Origin: Candidatus Nomurabacteria bacterium
Lineage (GTDB): Bacteria > Patescibacteriota > Minisyncoccia > Phycocordibacterales > UBA9973
Length of the DNA: 13,608 bases
NCBI GenBank assembly: GCA_023267315.1
Contig: JAHFNN010000017.1
Location: 1-13,608 of the forward strand
Direction of reading: 5' to 3'
Part shown: in pieces, positions 1 through 6,499 of the stretch
Layout of the letters: each line of letters begins with the position of its first letter
Position numbering within the stretch: position 1 is the stretch's first letter
Made by a program: the position numbers and the translations under genes
The notes under the pieces: model-generated
Told to the model about the DNA's origin: nothing
The model's input: only the letters and a program-made list of their open reading frames with translations
The model's database searches: none

Positions 1-1410
1 ATGTTTACTGGTGGCTCTTTGACTGCAACAGCCCAAAAGTATGACTATGAAAAAAATACATGGAAACCACTTACCGGTGTCTCGATTGGTGTGACGGTAC
101 CAAATCCATCTGATCCATATAATCCGACAGTGGTTACTTCGGCTTCTGTTGATGGGAATGGAAGCGCTACATTCACACTTACTAGTGCGGGGACCTACTT
201 AATCGGTATTGTTGAGGATTATTATTATCCATCCTATACGGTCGTAGTTACACCCCCTCCAGGTGGTGGAGGCGTAACTACAGTACAGACACAGGCAAAG
301 ACATTTGATGTCCAAGCAGCTCTCGGATATTTAAAACAAACAGAGTCAACCGATGGGTCATTTTTGGGCAGTGATATGTACACTGATTGGGCTGCAATTG
401 CATATGTCGCGGGAGGTGTTGATGGTGCTTCGCACGATGCAATGCTTTCCTATCTTACTTCACATAATAAATTGAGTACGATTCTTACTGATAACGAACG
501 TCATGCTATGGCATTACTCGCGTTTGGACAAAATCCATATTCATTGGGTGGAATTGATTACGTAACTTCAATTACTTCTGCATTTGATGGAACTCAATTC
601 GGTGATCCTTCATTAGTAAATGATGATATATTCGCGCTTATAGTGCTTCAAAAAACAGGATATACAGTAACTGATGATCTGATTGCTAAAGATATTGTAT
701 TTATTCTCTCGAAAAAAAAAGATGATGGGTCGTGGGAAGAGAGTGTCGATTTGACTGCTAGTGCAATACAAGCGCTTGAGTTCTTTAAAAATACTACAGG
801 TGTTGATGTGGCGATTTCAAAAGCAGGTACCTATGTCCAAAATAACGAAAGATCTGACGGCGGTTTCGGTTCAGTTTCCACTACAAGCTGGGCGATGCAG
901 GCAATGAATGATCTTGGTGCGACGTGGATTAAAGATGGCGTATCACCAATCGAGTATCTTGCATCAGAGCAAGCATTTGATGGTGGTTTATTGCTTTCAA
1001 CAGATACTCAAGAAAATAGAGTGTGGGCTACAAGTTATGCGATACCAGCAGCGCTTGGAAAATCATGGAGCGCGATATTACATGGTGTCGATAAGAAAGT
1101 TCTGGTGGCTCAAGATGCCGCAATTAAAACAGCTCCAATCGCTACTATTTCTACTGATACACCGTCGGTCTTACCTGCTGTTGTGAAAAAAAATTCTAGT
1201 ACTGATACTGCAATTAATACTTCCGACTCACTAAAAGTTGATTCGATGGTCTCTGGAGACACACAGGAAGAAAATAAAGTTGTACTGAGCGGGGCTGCAG
1301 CTCAGGCAATTTCGCCTCAGGAAAGATTTTCTCCATGGACAATGATAGGTGTGGCTTTCGGTATCATCGTTCTTGTATATTCGTATCGTCGTTTCTATTT
1401 ACATAAGTAG
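1..1410 (+). CDS. Membrane-anchored surface protein with terpenoid-cyclase-like alpha/alpha toroid (5' end cut by window)
   Basis: The 469 visible residues have no signal peptide and the frame is open from base 1, so the true start probably lies upstream. Residues about 5-85 look like a beta-sandwich (Ig or carboxypeptidase-regulatory-like), followed by a PPPGGGG linker. Residues about 103-360 contain repeated D-G-S/G-F/W motifs (DGSFLGSDMYTDW, DDGSWEES, DGGFGSVSTTSW, DGGLLL), typical of the squalene-hopene-cyclase/prenyltransferase alpha/alpha toroid fold. The DxDD catalytic motif of true cyclases was not seen, so an enzymatic role is not claimed. A Ser/Thr-rich stalk (about 370-435) leads to one membrane segment (about 447-463) and a basic tail (RRFYLHK). 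That arrangement suggests the protein is held in the membrane with the toroid outside. A strong hairpin terminator follows. The function is unknown; toroid domains in exported bacterial proteins are known for ligand or protein binding (as in cobalamin-binding proteins). Confidence 0.75.
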   Translation: MFTGGSLTATAQKYDYEKNTWKPLTGVSIGVTVPNPSDPYNPTVVTSASVDGNGSATFTLTSAGTYLIGIVEDYYYPSYTVVVTPPPGGGGVTTVQTQAKTFDVQAALGYLKQTESTDGSFLGSDMYTDWAAIAYVAGGVDGASHDAMLSYLTSHNKLSTILTDNERHAMALLAFGQNPYSLGGIDYVTSITSAFDGTQFGDPSLVNDDIFALIVLQKTGYTVTDDLIAKDIVFILSKKKDDGSWEESVDLTASAIQALEFFKNTTGVDVAISKAGTYVQNNERSDGGFGSVSTTSWAMQAMNDLGATWIKDGVSPIEYLASEQAFDGGLLLSTDTQENRVWATSYAIPAALGKSWSAILHGVDKKVLVAQDAAIKTAPIATISTDTPSVLPAVVKKNSSTDTAINTSDSLKVDSMVSGDTQEENKVVLSGAAAQAISPQERFSPWTMIGVAFGIIVLVYSYRRFYLHK

Positions 1411-1423
1411 CATGGTCTTAATT

Positions 1424-1458
1424 AAAAATCCCCCTGATTTCAAATCAGGGGGATTTTT
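1424..1458 (+). terminator. Intrinsic terminator after the toroid gene
   Basis: Two 17-base arms (1424-1440 and 1442-1458) are perfectly complementary around a single C. The stem has a GC-rich core (tccccctga) and ends in a run of T. The first arm begins with a run of A, so it could also act on the minus strand, but no minus-strand gene ends here. Confidence 0.85.
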
Positions 1459-1499
1459 AATATATAACCCAGTAGTCGCTTTTGTGTTAGATTATACGT

Positions 1500-2537
1500 A
1501 TGAAGCATCTTTTTTATACAACCTCTGAATCGGCCTGGGATGGTCTCTATCATGCCATGCAATATGCCGAAAAGTCTATATACCTTGAGATGTATATCTT
1601 TGTTGATGATACAGAAAAAACTAACGATTTCATTGCCTTGCTTGTTGAGCGTGCACGCAAAGGGGTTATGGTTAAAATAGTGCTTGATCGATTTGGGAGC
1701 TTTGGTCTTTCTGGGGTTGCGCAAGAAAAATTACGAACGGCAGGGGTTGAGCTCCTATTTTTCAATCATATTTTTCGTCGTTTGCACCGAAAAATTGTTA
1801 TTGTTGATGAAAAGATTGGATTCGTCGGAGGTGTGAATATTCATGAATCGGCTCGCGCGTGGAGTGACCTGCTTATTCAAGTAGAAGGGAAGATTGTAAA
1901 CTCGTTAGTTGGTTCATTTTTTAGAACCTATCGTGCCTGTGGTGGACGAGATAGGAATGTTGTATATGTCCCGCGCCACAAGAAAGCAATGCTCGGTCGT
2001 ACACGCATTTGGTTGCTCGAGCACGTTCCATATCTCAGACGCCCAAGACTTCGTGATGCATACACTGAAGCTATTTTGCGGGCAAAGTATCGCATTGTAC
2101 TTGTTACACCGTATTTCACACCGAGTCGGTGGTTGATTGAATTACTTAAAAAAAGCGCAGAGAGAAAAATAGATGTTGAAATAATTGTGCCACATAAAAC
2201 CGATAGCGCTTTTGTTTCTCGTGCAAATTTGCGATACATGAATATGCTCGCATCTTTCGGTGTTATTTTTTTTGAACTCCCACGTATGAACCACGCCAAA
2301 CTACTTCTTATTGATGAGAATCTTGCCCTTGTGGGTTCTCAAAATATTGATGCGTTATCTTTTGATTTTAATGTTGAGGTCGGACTTTTTTTCTCTGATC
2401 CCAAAATGATTTCTGACCTCATTGCAATTATTGATGGATGGAAAAAAGAATCAATGCTTTTTACACCGTCGTCACATGTTAGTCTTTTTGATCGAGTGCT
2501 GTCGATTTTTGTTAGATTATTGCAGCCATTTTTATGA
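1500..2537 (+). CDS. Phospholipase D-family / cardiolipin-synthase-like protein
   Basis: The 345-residue protein has two HKD (HxKxxxxD) motifs, the signature of the PLD superfamily. The first is H96-R-K98 to D103, followed by GFVGGVN. The second is H265-A-K267 to D272, followed by ALVGSQN. Each HKD motif contributes half of one active site that works through a phosphohistidine intermediate. Bacterial members of this layout usually make cardiolipin from phosphatidylglycerol, or transfer phosphatidyl groups, at the inner membrane face. There is no N-terminal membrane pair, so it resembles the ClsB type more than ClsA and is somewhat shorter than ClsB. The start at 1500 is chosen because a -10-like TAGATT (1488-1493) ends six bases before it, suggesting a leaderless message. 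The gene ends in TGA. The exact substrate cannot be told from the sequence. Confidence 0.85.
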   Translation: MKHLFYTTSESAWDGLYHAMQYAEKSIYLEMYIFVDDTEKTNDFIALLVERARKGVMVKIVLDRFGSFGLSGVAQEKLRTAGVELLFFNHIFRRLHRKIVIVDEKIGFVGGVNIHESARAWSDLLIQVEGKIVNSLVGSFFRTYRACGGRDRNVVYVPRHKKAMLGRTRIWLLEHVPYLRRPRLRDAYTEAILRAKYRIVLVTPYFTPSRWLIELLKKSAERKIDVEIIVPHKTDSAFVSRANLRYMNMLASFGVIFFELPRMNHAKLLLIDENLALVGSQNIDALSFDFNVEVGLFFSDPKMISDLIAIIDGWKKESMLFTPSSHVSLFDRVLSIFVRLLQPFL

Positions 2538-2596
2538 TGTGGTATTTACGGGTGCAGTAAACTCCAGTATACTTTTTACGTAGTACAGTATTTTGT

Positions 2597-3226
2597 ATGT
2601 ATTTTTACCCAATTTTTAAAGGATTTTTAGTTGGTCTCATTATCGCAATACCTACTGGCCCGGTTGGTTTTTTGTGCGCGAAGCGTGCGCTTACGAAACA
2701 TTGGCATGCATCCGTTGTTTCAGCACTTGGGTCAATTGTTGCGGATCTCATCTTTGGTTTGATTGTTATTTTCGGTATTACCTCAGTGCTGCATTTTTTT
2801 ACTCATGAACATAACACGATTCGTCTTTTTGGCGGGTTGCTCCTTATCTACATCGGAATCAAAACTTTTTTTGATGTTCCACCAGAAATTGTTCCGGGGT
2901 TAAAAAAATATGAACATCTCGGAAATTTTACGTCTACATTTTCGCTGACGATTACAAATCCAATCCAGATTGTAACCTTGCCCTTGGTATTCTCGGCAAT
3001 CGGAACAGGAGTCGCTCCTGATAACTTTATACAAGCGACTTTCTTTATTTTGGGACTTGCGATCGGGTCCTGTGTTACATGGGTTATTTTTATCGCTGTT
3101 GCTTCAGCTTTAAAGAAGTATATACAAGAACATCATTTCAGTCTTATTAATAAGATTTCAGGTGGACTTATATTAGCAACTGGACTCTTCATTTTGGGGA
3201 CTGTCCTATTTAGACATGGTATATAA
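2597..3226 (+). CDS. LysE/RhtB-family amino-acid exporter-like membrane protein
   Basis: The 209-residue polytopic protein has about six hydrophobic segments. It opens with the family signature IAIPTGPVGFLCAKRAL (about residues 16-32). Further family-like parts are the segment RLFGGLLLIYIGIKTF before the central loop and FSLTITNPIQIVTLPL after it. LysE/RhtB proteins export amino acids or similar small metabolites by secondary transport, and the length matches the usual 190-220 residues. Two -10-like sequences precede the start: TATACT (2568-2573), which would give a short leader, and TACAGT (2584-2589), which would give a leaderless message. The substrate is unknown. In a reduced CPR-type cell it could export an overflow or exchanged metabolite, but that is inference. 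Confidence 0.82.
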   Translation: MYFYPIFKGFLVGLIIAIPTGPVGFLCAKRALTKHWHASVVSALGSIVADLIFGLIVIFGITSVLHFFTHEHNTIRLFGGLLLIYIGIKTFFDVPPEIVPGLKKYEHLGNFTSTFSLTITNPIQIVTLPLVFSAIGTGVAPDNFIQATFFILGLAIGSCVTWVIFIAVASALKKYIQEHHFSLINKISGGLILATGLFILGTVLFRHGI

Positions 3227-3241
3227 CAGCTATATCTAAAA

Positions 3242-3353
3242 TGGTATACCCCGTGAGATATTAAATAATGCAGAATGGTTTTTCCTGAATATTTTACGTG
3301 TAAAGTGATAGTATAATTGATTTTTTATATTTTCTATCTCATGGGGTATACTA
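3242..3353. repeat. Inverted repeat with promoter-like arms
   Basis: Bases 3242-3260 and 3335-3353 form an imperfect inverted repeat (19-base arms; in RNA all pairs are Watson-Crick or G-U). The arms enclose 74 AT-rich bases. Each arm contains the core CTCAYGGGGTATAC, reading right in the right arm and left in the left arm. The right-arm core, CTCATGGGGTATACT (3338-3352), recurs with one change at 5077-5091, just before another gene. This suggests a pair of outward-facing promoter or operator elements, or a tiny non-autonomous element; I cannot decide between them. It fills most of the gap between the LysE-like gene and the 39-residue peptide gene. Confidence 0.5.
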
Positions 3354-3366
3354 AATGTATTAGCAG

Positions 3367-3372
3367 TATAAT
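3367..3372 (+). promoter_or_regulatory. -10 element for the 39-residue peptide gene
   Basis: A perfect TATAAT lies 12 bases before the ATG at 3385. Transcription starting about seven bases downstream would leave a leader of roughly five bases. No clear -35 is present. Confidence 0.5.
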
Positions 3373-3384
3373 TTTACATAACAT

Positions 3385-3504
3385 ATGAGTCACGGAGGAC
3401 ATGGACACGGAGGAGGGCTATCCACAGGGTGGATTGTTCTGATTATCGTTGCGATTATCATCATTATCAACGCGGTTGCAAACGCGCAGATTTCTACGTA
3501 CTAG
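3385..3504 (+). CDS. Small His/Gly-rich single-pass membrane peptide (39 aa)
   Basis: This short gene begins MSHGGHGHGGG and continues into a strongly hydrophobic segment (about residues 16-34), then a short polar end (QISTY). Three His residues among Gly at the N-terminus could bind a metal, but a flexible low-complexity tail is equally likely. The frame is supported by a TATAAT element 12 bases upstream, a sharply biased composition and a clean stop at 3502-3504, 23 bases before the next gene. It resembles the short glycine/histidine-headed membrane peptides seen as hypothetical proteins in compact genomes. The function is unknown. It may be co-transcribed with the anchored protein that follows. 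Confidence 0.6.
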   Translation: MSHGGHGHGGGLSTGWIVLIIVAIIIIINAVANAQISTY

Positions 3505-3527
3505 GAGTGTGTAAATAATTTTCTCAC

Positions 3528-4067
3528 ATGGATTCTATAAAACTAAAATCAAGTATTGTCGTCATTATTTTTTTAGGCATTGTTGGCTACGCATTTTACT
3601 ATAAGCAGACACACTATACTGGCAAGGTGACTAATTTTGCTGAATGTGTGCAGGCGGGGTATCCGGTACGTGAGACTTCTCCACGTGAATGTATTGGATT
3701 TAATGGAGCTCACTTTGTCGAAAATCAAACAAATAATGACACTGGAGTAATTTCAGAGAATGGCACAGTTTCAGGCGTCGTTACCATTGGCCCAATTTGT
3801 CCTGTTCAAACAGTCGGGCGACCATGTAACACTCCTCCTGATATGTATACCTCTCGGGAGGTTGTTGTCTATGATCAAAGTGGTGGTATTGTTTCTCGTA
3901 TTAGACTCGATGAACTTGGAAAATATACAGTAACATTGCCTCCTGGAACATATTCTCTTGATGTGGTTCCGTGGTCTGGAATAAATAAAAGCGTACCTAA
4001 ACAAGTGGTAGTTTTTGCCAATCAAAATATTGGAGTTGATTTTAATATTGATACAGGTATTCGATAA
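3528..4067 (+). CDS. Anchored extracytoplasmic protein with beta-sandwich C-terminal domain
   Basis: The 179-residue protein starts with a signal-anchor (about residues 8-24) after a short basic N-terminus. Next comes a Cys-containing stretch, NFAECVQAGYPVRETSPREC, of a kind I recognise in many CPR surface proteins (an N-[FE]-E-C-x-A-x-G-x-P pattern with a second Cys about 16 residues on). The last 100 residues begin GTVSGVVTIGPICP and end with LGKYTVTLPPGTYSLDV and a V-D-F strand. This is the look of a carboxypeptidase-regulatory/transthyretin-like beta sandwich. Four Cys residues (two per region) could form disulfides. It is probably a surface or periplasm-like-space protein of unknown ligand. 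A -10-like AATAAT ends eight bases before the start. Confidence 0.65.
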   Translation: MDSIKLKSSIVVIIFLGIVGYAFYYKQTHYTGKVTNFAECVQAGYPVRETSPRECIGFNGAHFVENQTNNDTGVISENGTVSGVVTIGPICPVQTVGRPCNTPPDMYTSREVVVYDQSGGIVSRIRLDELGKYTVTLPPGTYSLDVVPWSGINKSVPKQVVVFANQNIGVDFNIDTGIR

Positions 4068-4129
4068 ATCTATTCGTAATCAACACAGTACTTACTAATG
4101 TTGTCTTAATTTTTTCAGTGTAATTATTC

Positions 4130-5056
4130 ATGACATTTTTTTCTTTGCTCATAGTGGTGCTTGGTTTATCGTTTTTTGAAACGATATCAAGCATTGATAA
4201 CGCGATTATTAATGCTGAAGTGCTCTCGACTCTTAAACCAAAGGCGCGGAAATGGTTTTTGTTGTGGGGAATGCTCATCGCGGTTTTTCTTGTTCGCGGA
4301 TTATTGCCATGGGTTATTGTATGGGCATTCAATCCAGGATTAGGAATGATTGGTTCATTGACCGCGACATTTTCAAATGACCCAAGGGTTCTCGCGAGTA
4401 TTACGGAGTCGGCTCCGATATTACTCATTGCTGGATCAGTATTTCTTATATTTCTTTTCCTGCACTGGCTTTTTCTTGAAGAAAAACATTTTGGTCTACC
4501 ACGGACAGAAAAATTTTTTATGGAACGGGGTGTCTGGTTTTATGGAATTGCTTCTATCATCCTTATTGTTATCACTTCGTATGCAATCAATATAAGTTCT
4601 GCTATGGTGCTCGGGGCACTTATCGGCTCGTCAGCATTTTTCGTTACACAGGGGTTCAAAGAAAATGCTGAGAAAGATGAACGTAAATTAATGCATGCTC
4701 CACGAAGTGATATGAGTAAACTCTTATACTTGGAGATCATTGATGCGACATTCTCAATTGATTCAGTGTTAGGTGCATTTGCGTTCACCTTATCAGTGCC
4801 GCTTATTCTTATCGGTAATGGGTTGGGAGCACTGGTAGTGCGTAAACTGACAATGGGAAATATCGCGCGGATTAAAAAATATATCTATCTTAAAAATGGC
4901 GCAATGTATTCTATTTTGTGTTTAGGGATTGTGATGTTGCTTGATAGTTTTGGAGTACATATTCCTGAATATATTTCACCGCTCGTGACCGTTGGTGTTG
5001 TTGGGTTTTTCTTCATGAAATCTCACTATGCATTAAAGCGAATTCCTCAGGTATAG
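4130..5056 (+). CDS. DUF475/TerC-like integral membrane protein
   Basis: The 308-residue protein has about seven to eight hydrophobic segments. It carries two internally related acidic membrane motifs: F-F-E-T-I-S-S-I-D23-N24-A near the N-terminus and L-E-I-I-D205-A-T-F-S-I-D211-S-V-L-G-A in the second half. This duplicated E...S-x-D-[NS] pattern is typical of DUF475, a relative of the TerC/YkoY family. TerC relatives are linked to metal-ion export (manganese) and metal loading of exported proteins; DUF475 itself is less well understood. Length and topology fit the family. A TGTAAT ends five bases before the ATG and no Shine-Dalgarno sequence is seen. The next gene has its own promoter-like sequence 30 bases after this stop. 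Confidence 0.82.
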   Translation: MTFFSLLIVVLGLSFFETISSIDNAIINAEVLSTLKPKARKWFLLWGMLIAVFLVRGLLPWVIVWAFNPGLGMIGSLTATFSNDPRVLASITESAPILLIAGSVFLIFLFLHWLFLEEKHFGLPRTEKFFMERGVWFYGIASIILIVITSYAINISSAMVLGALIGSSAFFVTQGFKENAEKDERKLMHAPRSDMSKLLYLEIIDATFSIDSVLGAFAFTLSVPLILIGNGLGALVVRKLTMGNIARIKKYIYLKNGAMYSILCLGIVMLLDSFGVHIPEYISPLVTVGVVGFFFMKSHYALKRIPQV

Positions 5057-5076
5057 ACTCTATTTGCCAGGAAGTC

Positions 5077-5091
5077 CTGATGGGGTATACT
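5077..5091 (+). promoter_or_regulatory. Promoter-like CTGATGGGGTATACT before the 5103 gene
   Basis: The sequence matches 3338-3352 at 14 of 15 bases and contains a good -10 (TATACT, 5086-5091) preceded by GGGG. It lies 11 bases before the ATG at 5103, which helps to choose that start over the TTG at 5064: the promoter would otherwise lie inside the coding region. Confidence 0.5.
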
Positions 5092-5102
5092 TTTATACAC
5101 AT

Positions 5103-5888
5103 ATGATTCGTCCGCATTTTTCAATCAAAGACGCGCTACTACTTGGGTTTCAGTCAGTCAGAAAAAATTTCTTTGTCCTTGTCGGTACCATGGCCTGTTA
5201 TCTCTTTTTTGTCGCTGCGTGCTATTACGTTCTTGAACTTTTGTGGCAAAAGAACCACACACTACATTATTTTTTTTACGGAGCGTCGGGTATTTTTGAG
5301 CTTTTTATAACTGCTGGTCTGTTGTCTATTGGCTTCAAGATTATTGCAGGTGGTCGGCCTGTCTTTTGGGACCTTTTTTCTCAAAGCAACATACTCATCC
5401 GGTTTGTATCAGGCACGATTCTCTTCGGTATTATCTGCCTCCTACTTCCAACACTCCTTGTGATTCCCACAGGAGTATTTATTTATCACCACGAGAATAC
5501 CTATGCAGGTATTTCTCTGCTAGCTACATTCTTATGGGTAGGGTATTTTGGAATCATGTATCGATTTTTTGCTTTCACGATTGTTGATCGGGGCGTTCGT
5601 GCGGTTGATTCTCTTCGTATCTCAGCAGCAATTACCAAAAGGGTGAGGTTCAGACTTTTTATATTATTTATTGTTTCGGTTGGAGTGGTGCTGATAGGGT
5701 ATATACCAGGACTTATTGTTATTTCACTCAATCATCTTATGTTCGGTAATGCGTTGCTCCTTCTCGCAACCGCGATTACTGTTCCGATTATTCGTATCGC
5801 ACATATATCCGTATATCGGAAATTGATGATTGAACATGAGAGTAATGATGCGATACGGCATCTGTTTCCATCTCAGCATCCTGTGTAG
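5103..5888 (+). CDS. Polytopic membrane protein of unknown function
   Basis: The product is 261 residues from the ATG at 5103. It begins with a soluble amphipathic stretch (IRPHFSIKDALLLGFQSVRKN) followed by about six hydrophobic segments. The layout (short cytosolic helix, paired membrane segments, the polar link GGRPVFWDLFSQ, then a late cytosolic loop RGVRAVDSLRISAAITKRV) resembles DUF975-type proteins and the membrane domain of some glycerophosphodiester phosphodiesterases. I cannot assign it to either with confidence. An in-frame TTG at 5064 would add 13 residues, but the intervening bases look like a promoter. It follows the DUF475 gene by 46 bases and ends before a terminator that faces a convergent gene. 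Confidence 0.65.
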   Translation: MIRPHFSIKDALLLGFQSVRKNFFVLVGTMACYLFFVAACYYVLELLWQKNHTLHYFFYGASGIFELFITAGLLSIGFKIIAGGRPVFWDLFSQSNILIRFVSGTILFGIICLLLPTLLVIPTGVFIYHHENTYAGISLLATFLWVGYFGIMYRFFAFTIVDRGVRAVDSLRISAAITKRVRFRLFILFIVSVGVVLIGYIPGLIVISLNHLMFGNALLLLATAITVPIIRIAHISVYRKLMIEHESNDAIRHLFPSQHPV

Positions 5889-5905
5889 TTTTTTATTGAA
5901 AATAA

Positions 5906-5940
5906 AAAGTGCATCAATTGTTAAACAATTGATGCACTTT
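5906..5940. terminator. Bidirectional hairpin terminator
   Basis: Arms 5906-5922 and 5924-5940 (aaagtgcatcaattgtt and its exact complement) pair perfectly around one A. The hairpin lies between the plus-strand gene ending at 5888 and the minus-strand gene ending at 5962, so it can serve both. The stem core is AT-rich apart from the gtgcatc segment, with runs of A and T on the two sides. Confidence 0.75.
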
Positions 5941-5961
5941 CGTCTGGATATGTATTAAACC

Positions 5962-6378
5962 TTAGTGTATACCTGAAGTGGATTTTTGTGCGGTGAACAT
6001 TTGAGGAGCAGTGAATGCTCTGTTGACTTTGACTACCACAGGGGAATTTCTCTTTTTCCCGAGCCCTCGTTCTACTCTTGTCTCTCCTTGAGGTTTTTTC
6101 TCGCCGCGAATTGTGCCTTTTTGGAGGAGGGAATTTTCTTTTTCATTGGAAAATTGAGATTGAATCTCTTTGAATTGCGTCAGGCTCATTCCGACATTTT
6201 TAAAGTTAAAAGATTCATTTTGCATATGGCTTTCAAATTTCTTAACTAAGCGTGATATCTTACACACGATGCCATACTTGTCTTTGATCTTTTTGTCTTT
6301 AAACAGTTTTATCTGTCTGAATAGCTGGCCAGCTGTTTTTTTGAGCTGGAATTCTTTTTCATTTTTCTCGTTAGCCAT
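5962..6378 (-). CDS. Basic hypothetical protein (138 aa)
   Basis: The preferred start is the ATG at 6378 (MANEKNEKEFQLKK), giving 138 residues. An upstream ATG at 6429 would add a hydrophobic stretch (MGIILSFHICITLKILV) that looks like translated leader, and a -10-like TATAAC lies in that stretch. The protein is strongly basic. Residues about 10-85 look helical (LFRQIKLFKDKKIKDKYGIV, then LTQFKEIQSQF) and the rest is a disordered Lys/Arg/Gly-rich tail (GEKKPQGETRVERGLGKKR). There is no membrane segment or recognisable family. Nucleic-acid binding is possible from the charge but unproven. It is the only long minus-strand gene here and is divergent from the helicase gene. Confidence 0.5.
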   Translation of the reverse strand: MANEKNEKEFQLKKTAGQLFRQIKLFKDKKIKDKYGIVCKISRLVKKFESHMQNESFNFKNVGMSLTQFKEIQSQFSNEKENSLLQKGTIRGEKKPQGETRVERGLGKKRNSPVVVKVNRAFTAPQMFTAQKSTSGIH

Positions 6379-6487
6379 GACTAAGATTTTTAAGGTTATA
6401 CAAATGTGAAATGACAAAATAATACCCAATCAACATATCACATTATGTATTTTTGTCAATATCAATGCAGTACTGTAGGTGAGGGTA

Positions 6488-6493
6488 TATAAT
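6488..6493 (+). promoter_or_regulatory. -10 element deciding the helicase start
   Basis: TATAAT ends six bases before the ATG at 6500, so transcription would begin at or next to the start codon. This makes the in-frame GTG at 6479 unlikely, because it lies upstream of the -10. Confidence 0.6.
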
Positions 6494-6499
6494 AACCAT

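Noticed and set aside
5064..5102. Upstream TTG start for the polytopic membrane protein
   Set aside because: The added codons overlap a strong promoter-like sequence with TATACT at 5086-5091, so the ATG at 5103 fits better.
6479..6499. Upstream GTG start for the helicase
   Set aside because: The TATAAT at 6488-6493 lies inside this extension, and helicase homology begins after the ATG at 6500.
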